Of a stretch of 34,067 nucleotides of DNA, positions 9,152 through 17,983 are shown piece by piece. The notes beneath the pieces were generated by a model. It saw only the letters and a program-made list of their open reading frames with translations, had not been told where the DNA came from and made no database searches. The stretch's first letter is position 1, and every line of letters begins with the position of its first letter. A program made the translations under genes and the position numbers. Origin of the DNA: an uncultured Aquimarina sp. GTDB taxonomy: Bacteria; Bacteroidota; Bacteroidia; Flavobacteriales; Flavobacteriaceae. The stretch lies in NCBI GenBank assembly GCA_947503135.1, contig CANNCQ010000028.1:1-34067 (forward strand), written 5' to 3'.

Positions 9152-11047
9152 TTATTTAGTTAGTATGCATTTTATGTTGTCAAAATCTGCGACTTTTTTT
9201 GTAAAACTATTAAATGATTTTACACTTTCTTTTTTAAAAACCCCATCAATTATTTTTAAATCTCTTTTGATTTTAATTTTTTTGTCTGATATTTTTTCAA
9301 AAACCAAACTATAACTTCCAAAGCTCGAATCTATTTTTTGTGATTCTGGAAGAGCATATATATTAAGATCTTTAGCCAGATTAATAATATATGTATCTTT
9401 ATAGGTATACCCTCTTTGGTTTACTAGGGGCTGAGTTCGGTTTTCAGTATCTATCTTACTGTAAAAAAATCTATTAAATATTACAGGTCTAACGATAAGC
9501 TTATCACCTGCTTTACTTCCGTAAGAATCCAATTCAAACTTAAAGCTTTCATCAATAAAAATTCCCTCTTTATTGTCATCTACAAGAGCTTCTTTAATTT
9601 TAAAATTATTTAAATAATTAAAGTACTTCTTGTAATATTCTTGTTTATCAGAAGCTTTAACACTTCCTGAATTCCAACCATAAGCAGCACCCGATGAAAC
9701 TCGGTGAAAACCTCCACTCAATTTATTATTGTTAGTAATGGTAATTGAGATATCAGTGGCAATTAAATTTTCTTTCGTAGTATACTTTTTAGTTCTTTTA
9801 ATTTCACCTCCATCTGGTGTAATAACTAACACCTTCCTATTATCTGTAAATCCAGAAATATAACCAAACGGACTGGATTGACTAGTACATTCTAACCAAG
9901 TATCTTCACCATCAGAATTTGGTAAATTCAATATTACATGATCGCCTTGCAGACATACAAGATCTTCATTGTAATCCTTTATATTTTCTCCTGAAAAAAC
10001 AATACTATAATAAGCAGGTATATTTTGAGATTCTAGTAATGCTTTGGTGTAATTTGTAAGTGCTTTACAATCTCCATAACCCAACTTATCTACCTCAGTT
10101 GCTAAAATGGGTTTCCATCCTCCAATACCTAGTTGTATACTAACATATCTAGTTTTATCCTGAACGTATTTGTAAATAATTTTAGCTTTTTCTATATTCG
10201 AATTAACTTTTGAAGTAAGCGCTGTTATTTCGTTAATTGTTTCTACAGGTAAATTTCTTCTACCTTTTAATAAATTTTCATTTTGCCAAACTCCCATCTC
10301 CTTCCATGAGGTAGCTTCTCCTTTTAAATTGAATAAATTAAATTTTTCTAGTGCAATAAATACGTGTGGAAAAATGTTGCTATTTGGCCCAAATTTCTCT
10401 ACTTTTTTTACCGCAACATTAGTTGCTATAAAATGTAATTTCTTACTTGAAGAACTAACCATTTCAATATTTTCTTCTTCAAAATTATATGTTTTATAAT
10501 TAAGCGGAATATTTGTTGGATTATTAAAAACAAACTCTGATCGCTCTACTGATTGATTATAGTTTCCTAAAAAATAAAACCCGTTTAAAAAACAGGAATT
10601 ACTGGTTATGTATTCTGTTGTAAACTCAACAGTATAAGGATAATTTGAATTTTCATAATTGTAAGCTTTATACCTATTATCCCCAGCTAAAGTTGTATAA
10701 TTATTAACCGCTGAATAATCTTCAAACTTATTTTTATTTATTTTTTTAATTTCATTTCCGAACCTGTCAAAAACAGTCACCGACAACTTAGTAATCTTCC
10801 TCTCAGGACCATAACCTAAAATTAAATCTAAATGCTTCTTACCTTTTTTATTAAAAATAGTAATCGCTTGTACTGTCTTTAGTGTAACATCATCAGCACT
10901 ATTAATGGTGATTTCTTTTTTATCTTCTCTCACCACACTATTTGCATCTATTTTTAAAATAGAATCAATCGTAGCAATATTGTAATTCTGACTTTTAGCA
11001 ACTAACGTTATTAGTAAGAACAGACCAAAAAAAAGTTTTATTTTCAT
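9152..11047 (-). CDS. DUF3857 domain protein with transglutaminase-like core (Cys-containing)
   Basis: 631 residues with a signal peptide ending near 'LVAKSQ' (residue ~19). DUF3857 spans about 40-220 and a transglutaminase-like domain about 260-400. Here the core keeps 'GYGDCKALTNYTKALL' (candidate catalytic Cys), 'GDHVILNLP' (His) and 'WLECTSQSSPFGY' (third position Glu/Cys where many enzymes have Asp). It could therefore be an active thiol enzyme, although the acidic residue is unusual. It is the first gene of a two-gene operon with the apparently inactive paralogue 5 bp downstream, which suggests an active/inactive pair acting in the periplasm or at the cell surface. Substrate unknown. 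Confidence 0.87.
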   Translation of the reverse strand: MKIKLFFGLFLLITLVAKSQNYNIATIDSILKIDANSVVREDKKEITINSADDVTLKTVQAITIFNKKGKKHLDLILGYGPERKITKLSVTVFDRFGNEIKKINKNKFEDYSAVNNYTTLAGDNRYKAYNYENSNYPYTVEFTTEYITSNSCFLNGFYFLGNYNQSVERSEFVFNNPTNIPLNYKTYNFEEENIEMVSSSSKKLHFIATNVAVKKVEKFGPNSNIFPHVFIALEKFNLFNLKGEATSWKEMGVWQNENLLKGRRNLPVETINEITALTSKVNSNIEKAKIIYKYVQDKTRYVSIQLGIGGWKPILATEVDKLGYGDCKALTNYTKALLESQNIPAYYSIVFSGENIKDYNEDLVCLQGDHVILNLPNSDGEDTWLECTSQSSPFGYISGFTDNRKVLVITPDGGEIKRTKKYTTKENLIATDISITITNNNKLSGGFHRVSSGAAYGWNSGSVKASDKQEYYKKYFNYLNNFKIKEALVDDNKEGIFIDESFKFELDSYGSKAGDKLIVRPVIFNRFFYSKIDTENRTQPLVNQRGYTYKDTYIINLAKDLNIYALPESQKIDSSFGSYSLVFEKISDKKIKIKRDLKIIDGVFKKESVKSFNSFTKKVADFDNIKCILTK

Positions 11048-11119
11048 TTTGGCAAAAATAAATATTTTAAACAGCTAACCCAATTATCTGAAAATAAATT
11101 AATTGACCCACCAACAAGC

Positions 11120-13918
11120 TTACAACTTATCTTTCAAATATTGCCCTGTAAAAGATGCTTTATTTTGCGCTACTTCTTCAGGTGTGCCTTCGGCCACTAT
11201 AGCGCCTCCTTTATTTCCACCTTGCGGCCCAATATCTATAATATAATCTGCACATTTAATTAAATCTAAATTATGCTCAATTACAATAACCGAATGTCCT
11301 TTTCCAATTAGCGCATTTAGTGAGGTAACTAATTTTTGAATATCGTGAAAATGCAAGCCTGTAGTAGGCTCGTCAAATATAAAGAGTACTTTATCCTTAG
11401 TTGTGCCTTTCACTAAAAAAGAAGCCAATTTTATACGTTGGGCCTCTCCCCCAGAGAGTGTGGCAGAACTCTGCCCTAATTGCACATAACCCAAGCCAAC
11501 ATCCTGTAAAGGTTGAAGTTTTTTTATGATTTTTTTCTGGTCCCTATCCTCAAAAAAAGCAATCGCGTCATCAATAGTCATCGTTAAAATATCATCAATA
11601 TTTTTCTCATGAAATCGTATTTCTAATACTTCTTTTTTAAATCGCTTACCGTTACATTGATCGCATTTCAAATGCACATCGGCCATAAACTGCATCTCGA
11701 TAGTTACCTCTCCTTCTCCTTTACAGTTATCACATCGCCCCCCATCAACATTAAATGAAAAATGTTTGGGGCTAAAATTTCGTAATTGTGCTAAACGCTG
11801 CGAAGCATATAAACTTCGAATATCGTCGTATGCTTTAATGTAGGTAACTGGGTTTGATCGTGAGGACCTTCCTATAGGATTTTGATCTATAAACTCTACC
11901 GATTTTATTGTTGAATAATTACCCTCAATTGCTGTAAATTGACCCGCTTTCTCTGTAAAAACTCCTAACTCTCTATTTAGAGCGGGATACACTATTTTTT
12001 TTACCAACGTACTTTTTCCACTTCCTGAAACACCTGTAATGGCTGTCATTACCCCTAAAGGAAGTGTTACATCAATATTTTTAAGGTTATTTTCTCTGGC
12101 TCCAATTACTTTAATATATTGATTGGTTTTCCTGCGCGTTTGCGGCACTTTTATTTGTAGTGTATTGTTTAAGTAACCAGCAGTTAAGGTTCCCGAAGCT
12201 AAAATATCCTTAAAAGTTCCATTTGCCATTACCTCACCTCCATTGCTTCCTGCCTCAGGACCTATATCTATAATTTGATCAGCAGCTTTCATAATTTCTT
12301 CATCGTGCTCTACTACGATCACACTATTTCCTAAATCACGAAGAGATAATAATACTTTTATAAGCTTTTCATTATCTTTTGAATGCAATCCTATACTAGG
12401 TTCATCCAAAATATACATCGATCCTACTAAGCTACTCCCTAATGAAGTTGCTAAATTTATGCGTTGAGATTCTCCTCCCGATAAGCTGTTCGATTTTCGA
12501 TTTAAAGTCAAGTACTCAAGTCCTACTAAACTCAAAAATTCTAAGCGATTATTAATTTCTTTTAGCAAGCGTTCTGCTACAATTGTATCTGTTTTATTAA
12601 GTTTTAATTTTTCAAAAAATGGAATTAATTCTGAAATTGGCAATTCTACCAATTCATCTAAACTGGTGCCACCTACCTTTACATAAGAAACTTCTGAACG
12701 CAGGCGTTTTCCTTTACAATTTTTACATTTGGTTTTTCCCCGGTAACGCGAAAGCATTACCCTATTTTGAATTTTATAGGCTTTCGATTCTAAAAAATCA
12801 AAAAAACCATGAATCCCTTCAAAAAACCCATTTCCGCTCCAAACTAAACCTTGTTGTTCTTCGGTTAATTCAAAATAAGGTTTGTGAATTGGAAAATCAA
12901 ATTTATATGCATTATTTACTAACTGTTCTTTGTAAAACTTCATACTTTCCCCTTTCCAAGCAACTACAGCATCTTCGTAAATACTCTTAGAAGTATCTGG
13001 TATTACAAGGTCCTCATCTATTCCGATAACATCACCGTAACCTTCACATTTAGGGCACGCTCCGAAAGGATTATTGAAACTAAAAAAATGTACGTTAGGT
13101 ACAACAAAAGCCTTCCCATCAAGCTCAAATTTATTACTAAAATCTGTTATTTTATTTGTTTTAATTTCCTCAATACTACAATAACCTTTTCCTTCATAAA
13201 AAGCTGTTTCAACAGCATCCGCTAATCTATTGTAAAAGTCTTCATCATCTTTTACTACGATTCTATCGACTACAAGCTCTGCTTCGTTTTTCTCATCAAA
13301 AACAATATCCGTACTCAGCCTTTCAACCTTACCGTTTTGTTTTACGCGTGCATAACCTTGTTTTAGAAGTACCTGTAGCTTTTCATTAATTGTTCTGCCT
13401 TTTTCCGCTTTTACAGGGGCTAATAATAGTAATTTTGTACCTACTTTGTATTTTTTTACTAGACTAACAACATCTGTAACGGTATGTTTCTTTACTTCTT
13501 CGCCCGATATAGGAGAATATGTTCGACCAATACGTGCGTAAAGTAATTTTAAATAATCATAAATCTCTGTGGTAGTACCTACTGTGGATCTAGGGTTTGT
13601 CGAATTTACTTTTTGCTCGATAGCAATAGCAGGAGCAATCCCTTTTATGTAATCAACTTTAGGTTTATTTAACCTTCCTAAAAACTGACGGGCATACGAG
13701 GACAAACTTTCCACATAGCGTCGCTGACCCTCAGCATATAAGGTATCAAAAGCCAAACTAGATTTTCCTGAGCCCGATAAACCAGTGATTACGACTAACT
13801 TATTTCTAGGTATCGCTACATCAATATTTTTAAGGTTGTGAAGTTTAGCCCCTTTAATTAAAATATATTTTTTAGGGCTTAAAGAAGAAATATCAAGATT
13901 GTTTTTTACCAACGTCAT
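11120..13918 (-). CDS. uvrA: Excinuclease ABC subunit A
   Basis: UvrA is the damage-sensing ATPase of nucleotide excision repair and loads UvrB. From the ATG at 13916-13918 the protein has 932 residues, the normal length; an in-frame start 6 codons upstream (13936) is possible, but its extra residues do not look conserved. Two ABC ATPase modules are visible: Walker [10 protein letters not shown] near the N-terminus and GVSGSGKST in the second half, each with an LSGGE signature and an '[10 protein letters not shown]' / '[10 protein letters not shown]' Walker B. CxxC zinc-binding pairs occur in 'CPKCEGYG', 'CKNCKGKR', 'CDNCKGEG' and 'CDQCNGKR'. It is divergent from the ECF sigma gene. No uvrB or uvrC is nearby. 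Confidence 0.97.
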   Translation of the reverse strand: MTLVKNNLDISSLSPKKYILIKGAKLHNLKNIDVAIPRNKLVVITGLSGSGKSSLAFDTLYAEGQRRYVESLSSYARQFLGRLNKPKVDYIKGIAPAIAIEQKVNSTNPRSTVGTTTEIYDYLKLLYARIGRTYSPISGEEVKKHTVTDVVSLVKKYKVGTKLLLLAPVKAEKGRTINEKLQVLLKQGYARVKQNGKVERLSTDIVFDEKNEAELVVDRIVVKDDEDFYNRLADAVETAFYEGKGYCSIEEIKTNKITDFSNKFELDGKAFVVPNVHFFSFNNPFGACPKCEGYGDVIGIDEDLVIPDTSKSIYEDAVVAWKGESMKFYKEQLVNNAYKFDFPIHKPYFELTEEQQGLVWSGNGFFEGIHGFFDFLESKAYKIQNRVMLSRYRGKTKCKNCKGKRLRSEVSYVKVGGTSLDELVELPISELIPFFEKLKLNKTDTIVAERLLKEINNRLEFLSLVGLEYLTLNRKSNSLSGGESQRINLATSLGSSLVGSMYILDEPSIGLHSKDNEKLIKVLLSLRDLGNSVIVVEHDEEIMKAADQIIDIGPEAGSNGGEVMANGTFKDILASGTLTAGYLNNTLQIKVPQTRRKTNQYIKVIGARENNLKNIDVTLPLGVMTAITGVSGSGKSTLVKKIVYPALNRELGVFTEKAGQFTAIEGNYSTIKSVEFIDQNPIGRSSRSNPVTYIKAYDDIRSLYASQRLAQLRNFSPKHFSFNVDGGRCDNCKGEGEVTIEMQFMADVHLKCDQCNGKRFKKEVLEIRFHEKNIDDILTMTIDDAIAFFEDRDQKKIIKKLQPLQDVGLGYVQLGQSSATLSGGEAQRIKLASFLVKGTTKDKVLFIFDEPTTGLHFHDIQKLVTSLNALIGKGHSVIVIEHNLDLIKCADYIIDIGPQGGNKGGAIVAEGTPEEVAQNKASFTGQYLKDKL

Positions 13919-14020
13919 AGATTCAAATATACACAAATAGCTCTATACAAATGGAACCAACCTATGTTGTTGTATTGTTAAAAAAACGAATAAAAAATTC
14001 TTCTAATCAATAAATAATTA

Positions 14021-14028
14021 TATATTTG
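14021..14028 (+). promoter_or_regulatory. -7 promoter element TATATTTG upstream of the ECF sigma gene
   Basis: TATATTTG matches the Bacteroidota sigma-ABfr -7 consensus TAnnTTTG and lies 82 bp before the chosen ATG of the sigma factor gene. No convincing TTG (-33) element is at the expected distance, so this is a moderate call. Confidence 0.5.
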
Positions 14029-14110
14029 AAAGAATTATTAAAAACATAAGCCTATACAGTACTATTACTTTTATTTACAATCTTTCTTTTAGTTTTTGAA
14101 AAGTAATATT

Positions 14111-14695
14111 ATGGTTTTAAGGAACAACAACGACTCAGAATTAGTTCATAAGTATATACATGGTAATGAAAATGCTTTGTCTATTCTTATAAAACGCCAT
14201 CAACAACGCATTTTTAGTTTCATTTTTTCCAAAGTTTATGACAAGGAAATATCTAATGATATTTTTCAGGATACTTTTATTAAAGTTATTCGCACATTAA
14301 AAGCAGGAAAATACAATGAGGAAGGTAAATTTTTACCTTGGGTAATGCGTATTTCTCACAATTTAGTTATTGATCACTTCAGAAAAAATAATCGAATGCC
14401 TAAGTTTAACGACAATGGCGAGATGAGTATTTTCTCCTTACTTAGTGATGATTCATTAAATGCTGAAACTTCTATTATAAAAAACCAAGTAGAATCTGAT
14501 GTTAGAAGTTTAATTGAAAAACTTCCTGATGATCAACAACAAGTTCTTATAATGCGAATATATAATGATATGAGTTTTAAGGAAATTTCTGAAAATACAG
14601 GAGTGAGTATTAATACCGCCTTAGGCAGAATGAGATATGCTCTTAAAAATTTAAGAAAGCTTATTGACAAACATCAAATAGTACTTACTAATTAA
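14111..14695 (+). CDS. RNA polymerase sigma-70 factor, ECF type
   Basis: 194 residues from the ATG at 14111; the frame also allows a TTG start 15 bases upstream, which adds five unconserved residues. Region 2 is at about residues 20-90 ('ISNDIFQDTFIKVI' and 'FLPWVMRISHNLVIDHFRK'), covering core binding and -10 recognition. Region 4 is at about 135-185 ('LPDDQQQVLIMRIYNDMSFKEISENTG', a helix-turn-helix, then 'ALGRMRYALKNLRK'). No anti-sigma factor gene follows. Instead a conserved-looking 48-residue ORF begins 72 bp downstream, and then the inserted DUF4349 cassette. Target regulon unknown. Confidence 0.93.
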   Translation: MVLRNNNDSELVHKYIHGNENALSILIKRHQQRIFSFIFSKVYDKEISNDIFQDTFIKVIRTLKAGKYNEEGKFLPWVMRISHNLVIDHFRKNNRMPKFNDNGEMSIFSLLSDDSLNAETSIIKNQVESDVRSLIEKLPDDQQQVLIMRIYNDMSFKEISENTGVSINTALGRMRYALKNLRKLIDKHQIVLTN

Positions 14696-14767
14696 AAAAG
14701 TGTTTTTTGTAATATAACAATTCTTTTTTCGTTATCTTATAACAAAATTGAATTTAAAAATAGTTGT

Positions 14768-14914
14768 ATGCCAAAAATTTACTCAAAAAAAAATACAAAA
14801 AAGAACACCTCTTTAAATCCAAAGCCCGAAACGGTTAACTTTTTATTACAATATTCAAAATCATTAAGTGTTGTAAAAAATGAAAAATACTGTATTGAAA
14901 TAAATAAAAACTAA
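14768..14914 (+). CDS. Small protein encoded downstream of the ECF sigma gene (48 aa)
   Basis: The ATG at 14768 opens a 48-residue basic protein ending at TAA 14912-14914. Its C-terminal half, 'ETVNFLLQYSKSLSVVKNEK', reads like a short amphipathic helix plus a strand. I recall similar short proteins after ECF sigma genes in other Flavobacteriia, but cannot confirm this. It is probably co-transcribed with the sigma gene. The inserted cassette at 14929 begins only 14 bp after its stop, so it marks the last native sequence before the insertion. No function is known to me. Confidence 0.55.
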   Translation: MPKIYSKKNTKKNTSLNPKPETVNFLLQYSKSLSVVKNEKYCIEINKN

Positions 14915-14928
14915 TCTTTATTATTTTA

Positions 14929-15986
14929 TTGTGTGTAATTAAACAACCTATGATTAAATATATAATTCTTTTAATCAGTATAATCCTTTGTCTTAGTTGT
15001 GATAAAGCTAATTTTTCCAATGACAAATCAACTAAAGTTAAAAATGCGGAGATAAATGAGATACAAAGTAATTATGACAATAAAAATCTAAACGAAGTTA
15101 AAGGTCCTGACAACCGAAAAATAATATGGGTTGGAGAAATTGAAATGCAAGTCAAAAATGTGGATCAATTCACTAGGCAATTAAATGCTACAATTAAGAA
15201 AAATGAAGCTTTCATTTCTGAAATGAGAACTACTAATAATCCATATAATATAGCAACTGATATTACAATAAGGGTAAAAAATGAAAACTTTACAAAACTT
15301 ATTAATGATGTTAAAAGTAAATCGGGAAACATAGATAAACTAGAGATTTCTTCAGATGATGTAACTGAAGAATATATTGATATTAAATCACGTTTAGAAA
15401 CCAAAAAAGATGTTAGAGATCGATACATTAAACTTTTAAAAAGTAAAACAGGTAAAATCTCTGAGATTATTGAAGCTGAAGAAGCCATAAGAAAAATCAC
15501 AGAAGAAATTGAAGCAAAAGAGGGTCGTTTGAGATACTTAAATGATAAAATAAGTTTCAGTACTTTAAATCTTAGGATATACCAAAAAGTTGACTATAAA
15601 CCTAAATCTAATATTTACAAACAAACATTTTGGGATAAAACTAAAGATGGCCTAGAGAACGGTTGGGAGATAATAACTGGATTAGTATTAATACTTATAA
15701 ATATATGGCCTATAGTAATTATTACGATCGTAGTGTTTATAAAACGAAAATGGTTTAGAAAAAAAATATTTTCAAAAAAAGAACAAAAATAGCTACACAC
15801 AACACTATATAAAAACATAGAGCAGTTAGGTTTTAAACCCAAAGGAAGTAATTTGCTTGTAAGATCGTCAATTATAAAATTTGCCATTTACGTTGAAAAT
15901 ATAAATCTAAAATATTTATATTTGGCTAAGTAACAAACCCAAAAGACAGTGCTTTTAAACTGCCCTAAGATTTCTTACATTTAACG
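14929..15986 (+). mobile_element. Solitary integron-like gene cassette carrying a DUF4349 lipoprotein gene
   Basis: The segment starts TTGTGTGTA (14929-14937) and ends in a 193-bp imperfect palindrome whose outer arm TACACACAA (15794-15802) is the exact reverse complement of the start. The right end is CG at 15985-15986, followed by TT. All five complete cassettes of the array at 30.1-34 kb obey the same rule. The terminal palindrome is also directly homologous to array sites: 15909-15927 is identical over 19 bases to 33914-33932, and GCCCTAAGATTTCTTACATTTAACG-type right halves differ at 2 of 25 bases from the site ending at 32746. It contains exactly one gene, which ends one base before the palindrome arm. 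The base before the start is A instead of G, which suggests insertion into a non-standard target. Confidence 0.8.
14950..15792 (+). CDS. DUF4349 domain lipoprotein (cassette cargo)
   Basis: 280 residues from the ATG at 14950. A short signal peptide ends at a lipobox Cys ('ILCLSCDKA', Cys ~17). DUF4349 spans roughly residues 50-245: 'RKIIWVGEIEMQVKNVD', a long Lys/Glu-rich coiled coil around 'SRLETKKDVRDRYIKLLKSK', then 'RYLNDKISFSTLNLRIYQK'. A C-terminal membrane helix ('ILINIWPIVIITIVVFI') and a basic tail follow, so it may be held at both membranes or wholly in the inner membrane. DUF4349 proteins have no established activity. An upstream in-frame TTG at 14929 is the cassette boundary itself and is not a likely start. 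Confidence 0.85.
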   Translation: MIKYIILLISIILCLSCDKANFSNDKSTKVKNAEINEIQSNYDNKNLNEVKGPDNRKIIWVGEIEMQVKNVDQFTRQLNATIKKNEAFISEMRTTNNPYNIATDITIRVKNENFTKLINDVKSKSGNIDKLEISSDDVTEEYIDIKSRLETKKDVRDRYIKLLKSKTGKISEIIEAEEAIRKITEEIEAKEGRLRYLNDKISFSTLNLRIYQKVDYKPKSNIYKQTFWDKTKDGLENGWEIITGLVLILINIWPIVIITIVVFIKRKWFRKKIFSKKEQK

Positions 15987-15995
15987 TTCAAGAGG
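15794..15995 (+). repeat. Solitary attC-like recombination site
   Basis: Left half: arm TACACACAA then AACACTATATAAAAACATAG. Right half, read backward, is AACGTTAAATGTAAGAAATC then TTAGGGCAGTT. The two halves pair imperfectly, with small bulges, over about 27 bases. Nested stems lie between them (for example TTATAAATTTT-type sequence around 15870-15890 and the segment 15909-15927). The deduced crossover is G15986^T15987. Length and design match the array sites at 32556, 33034 and 33800. Confidence 0.8.
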
Positions 15996-16149
15996 CATGT
16001 TTGCCTTCCATCAATTTTATTTTTTTTAGAGTAGTTTGTAAGTATTTTTATTTTTTGATACTAATATATAATATCTTGTTTTCACAAGTGATGCCTAACA
16101 CTTTTAGTACTTATTAACACAACATTTATAATTTAATCCCCCCAAACTC

Positions 16150-17007
16150 ATGAAAATTAATTTTTTCTTAACTGCATTTTGCTTAACCCTATTAATTGGT
16201 TGTTCTTCTGATTCAAATGAATTAGACCCAACTGTTGAAAACAATAATGATGATAACACTGAAGAAGTTATTATTGTTGTAAACGAGGATACTACTGAAG
16301 AAATAGTAATGTCTCCTGAAGATATTGAAAATGGAAACATTGAAGAAGAAGAAGAAGAAATTCCTAGTAATAATGGTAGTGGTGTTCTATCTCAAGAAGA
16401 ACAACTGCAACTAGATTTTGCAACCACTTCAATATTTGACAGAACAAGTAACAATCCAAACAGCAATGCAAAAAAATGGAACAGCACGATTAATTTATTT
16501 TTATCCGGAGATTTTAGCAACAGTGAAATTAATTTTATTAATGAATTTTCTGAGGAATTAAATACAATATCTAGTGCTATTGATATGAATATAGTTCCTT
16601 CTTTTGAAGAATCTAATGTTGAAATTTATTTTGCTACTACCCAAGAATACATATCAAACAGGCCTAATTTTATAGAAGGTTTTACACCCAATGGCTCATC
16701 GGTTGGTAGAGCTAATACAAGGTTTAGAATTCCAAGTTTTTTCATTACTGGTAACAAAATATGGGTAGATACCTCTGCTCTAAACTTTAATTCTGTTATA
16801 AGACATGAAATATTACATATTTTAGGATTAGATCATACCGAAGATCCTGAAAGTATCCTTTTTGGAACTCCTAATACCGATTTTGAACTAACTGATAATG
16901 ATATTTTCACCATACAAACCTTATACAATCCCTTAATACAAGCTTCTTTTACACAAAACCAAGTAACTACTTCTGTAGAAAATAATCGAGAAGAGTTTTT
17001 TAATTAA
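16150..17007 (+). CDS. Metzincin-like zinc metalloprotease lipoprotein
   Basis: 285 residues. The lipobox Cys is in 'LLIGCSSDS' (residue ~18), followed by a very acidic, low-complexity linker (about 25-75, with a run of six Glu). The C-terminal domain carries 'VIRHEILHILGLDHTEDPES' near residues 217-236. This HExxHxxGxxH motif gives three zinc-binding His and the catalytic Glu of metzincins (matrixin-like). The expected Met-turn is not obvious ('ESILFG' is in the right area but lacks Met). It is probably a surface-anchored protease. It begins 163 bp after the end of the solitary cassette and is followed by a strong terminator. Confidence 0.78.
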   Translation: MKINFFLTAFCLTLLIGCSSDSNELDPTVENNNDDNTEEVIIVVNEDTTEEIVMSPEDIENGNIEEEEEEIPSNNGSGVLSQEEQLQLDFATTSIFDRTSNNPNSNAKKWNSTINLFLSGDFSNSEINFINEFSEELNTISSAIDMNIVPSFEESNVEIYFATTQEYISNRPNFIEGFTPNGSSVGRANTRFRIPSFFITGNKIWVDTSALNFNSVIRHEILHILGLDHTEDPESILFGTPNTDFELTDNDIFTIQTLYNPLIQASFTQNQVTTSVENNREEFFN

Positions 17008-17050
17008 AATAATTATACACATTTTAATTAACCTTCTTAAGGAATTTAGC

Positions 17051-17107
17051 AAAACGTAGTAATTGAAATTAAGCGTTAAGTTTAATTTTAATTACTACGT
17101 TTTTTTA
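17051..17107 (+). terminator. Long-stem intrinsic terminator
   Basis: ACGTAGTAATT (17054-17064) pairs with AATTACTACGT (17090-17100). The stem continues inward for about eight more pairs to a short loop and is followed by seven T. It terminates the metzincin-like gene and lies 20 bp before the NYN gene start. With nearly 19 pairs it is unusually long. Confidence 0.85.
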
Positions 17108-17126
17108 TTACCAAAACAAACCACAA

Positions 17127-17885
17127 ATGAATAGCAATTCAAATATGGCTGTCTTAATTGATGGTGACAATATACCTTCTGCTCATGTTAAAGAGATGAT
17201 GGAAGAAATTACCAAATATGGTAACCCTACTATAAAGCGAATTTATGGAGATTGGACGCGTCCTGGTTTAAACAAGTGGAAAAACTTGCTTCTAGAAAAT
17301 GCCATCACCCCTATTCAGCAATACGCATACACAACTGGTAAAAACGCAACCGATTCGGCTATGATTATTGATGCGATGGACATTCTTTACAGTGGTAAAG
17401 TTGATGGTTTTTGCCTTGTTTCTAGTGATAGTGATTTTACTAGGCTAGCTACTCGACTGAGAGAAGCAGGCATGCAAGTAATAGGTATTGGAGAAAAAAA
17501 GACACCAAGCCCATTTATTGTCGCTTGCGATAAATTTATTTATATAGAAATTTTAAAAAAGTTATCAGAAGAGAAGATAGAAAATAAAGAAGCGAATACT
17601 TCCGAGGTAGATTTAATTACCAAAAAAGAAATCAATTTAATATCTACAACAATCAAAGATTTATCCGACGAAGAAGGCTGGGCTTTCCTTGGTGATGTTG
17701 GTAGTTTACTACAGAAAAAAAGACCTAATTTTGACTCTCGGAATTATGGTTTTGAAAAACTTACTCCACTTATAAAATCAATAGATTTATATGAAATTGA
17801 GCAACGTGAAAACCAAAAAAGTAAACACAAATTGATATTTGTAAAGATCAAAGAGAGACACCACACAAAACCTAAGAGGTCTTAA
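17127..17885 (+). CDS. NYN domain (LabA/PIN-like) protein with C-terminal OST-HTH/LOTUS domain
   Basis: 252 residues. The N-terminal NYN domain of the PIN-like ribonuclease superfamily spans about 5-145: 'MAVLIDGDNIPSAH' with Asp12 and Asp14, 'ATDSAMIIDAMDILY' with acidic residues, and 'LVSSDSDFTRLATRLREAG', the set that binds the catalytic metal. After a Lys/Glu linker, residues ~170-245 resemble the OST-HTH/LOTUS RNA-binding fold ('EEGWAFLGDVGSLLQKKRPNFDSRNYGF'). This NYN-LOTUS pairing is widespread in bacteria and predicted to act on RNA. It stands alone, convergent with kynU. Confidence 0.88.
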   Translation: MNSNSNMAVLIDGDNIPSAHVKEMMEEITKYGNPTIKRIYGDWTRPGLNKWKNLLLENAITPIQQYAYTTGKNATDSAMIIDAMDILYSGKVDGFCLVSSDSDFTRLATRLREAGMQVIGIGEKKTPSPFIVACDKFIYIEILKKLSEEKIENKEANTSEVDLITKKEINLISTTIKDLSDEEGWAFLGDVGSLLQKKRPNFDSRNYGFEKLTPLIKSIDLYEIEQRENQKSKHKLIFVKIKERHHTKPKRS

Positions 17886-17983
17886 TGTTATATCGAAATA
17901 GCTTTGGATACAAATATGCGTCGAGCTTATAGCAATTTTTACCCCCAAATAAAAATAACTGCTTTTATTACCAATAAAAGCAG

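Noticed and set aside
12619..12990. 123-codon plus-strand frame inside uvrA
   Set aside because: A shadow of the uvrA coding frame. No signal of independent coding.
16093..16099. A further GCCTAAC box after the solitary cassette, possibly a remnant of a second cassette
   Set aside because: No matching start arm at 15987 (only ATGCCT is shared) and no right palindrome half follows before the next gene.
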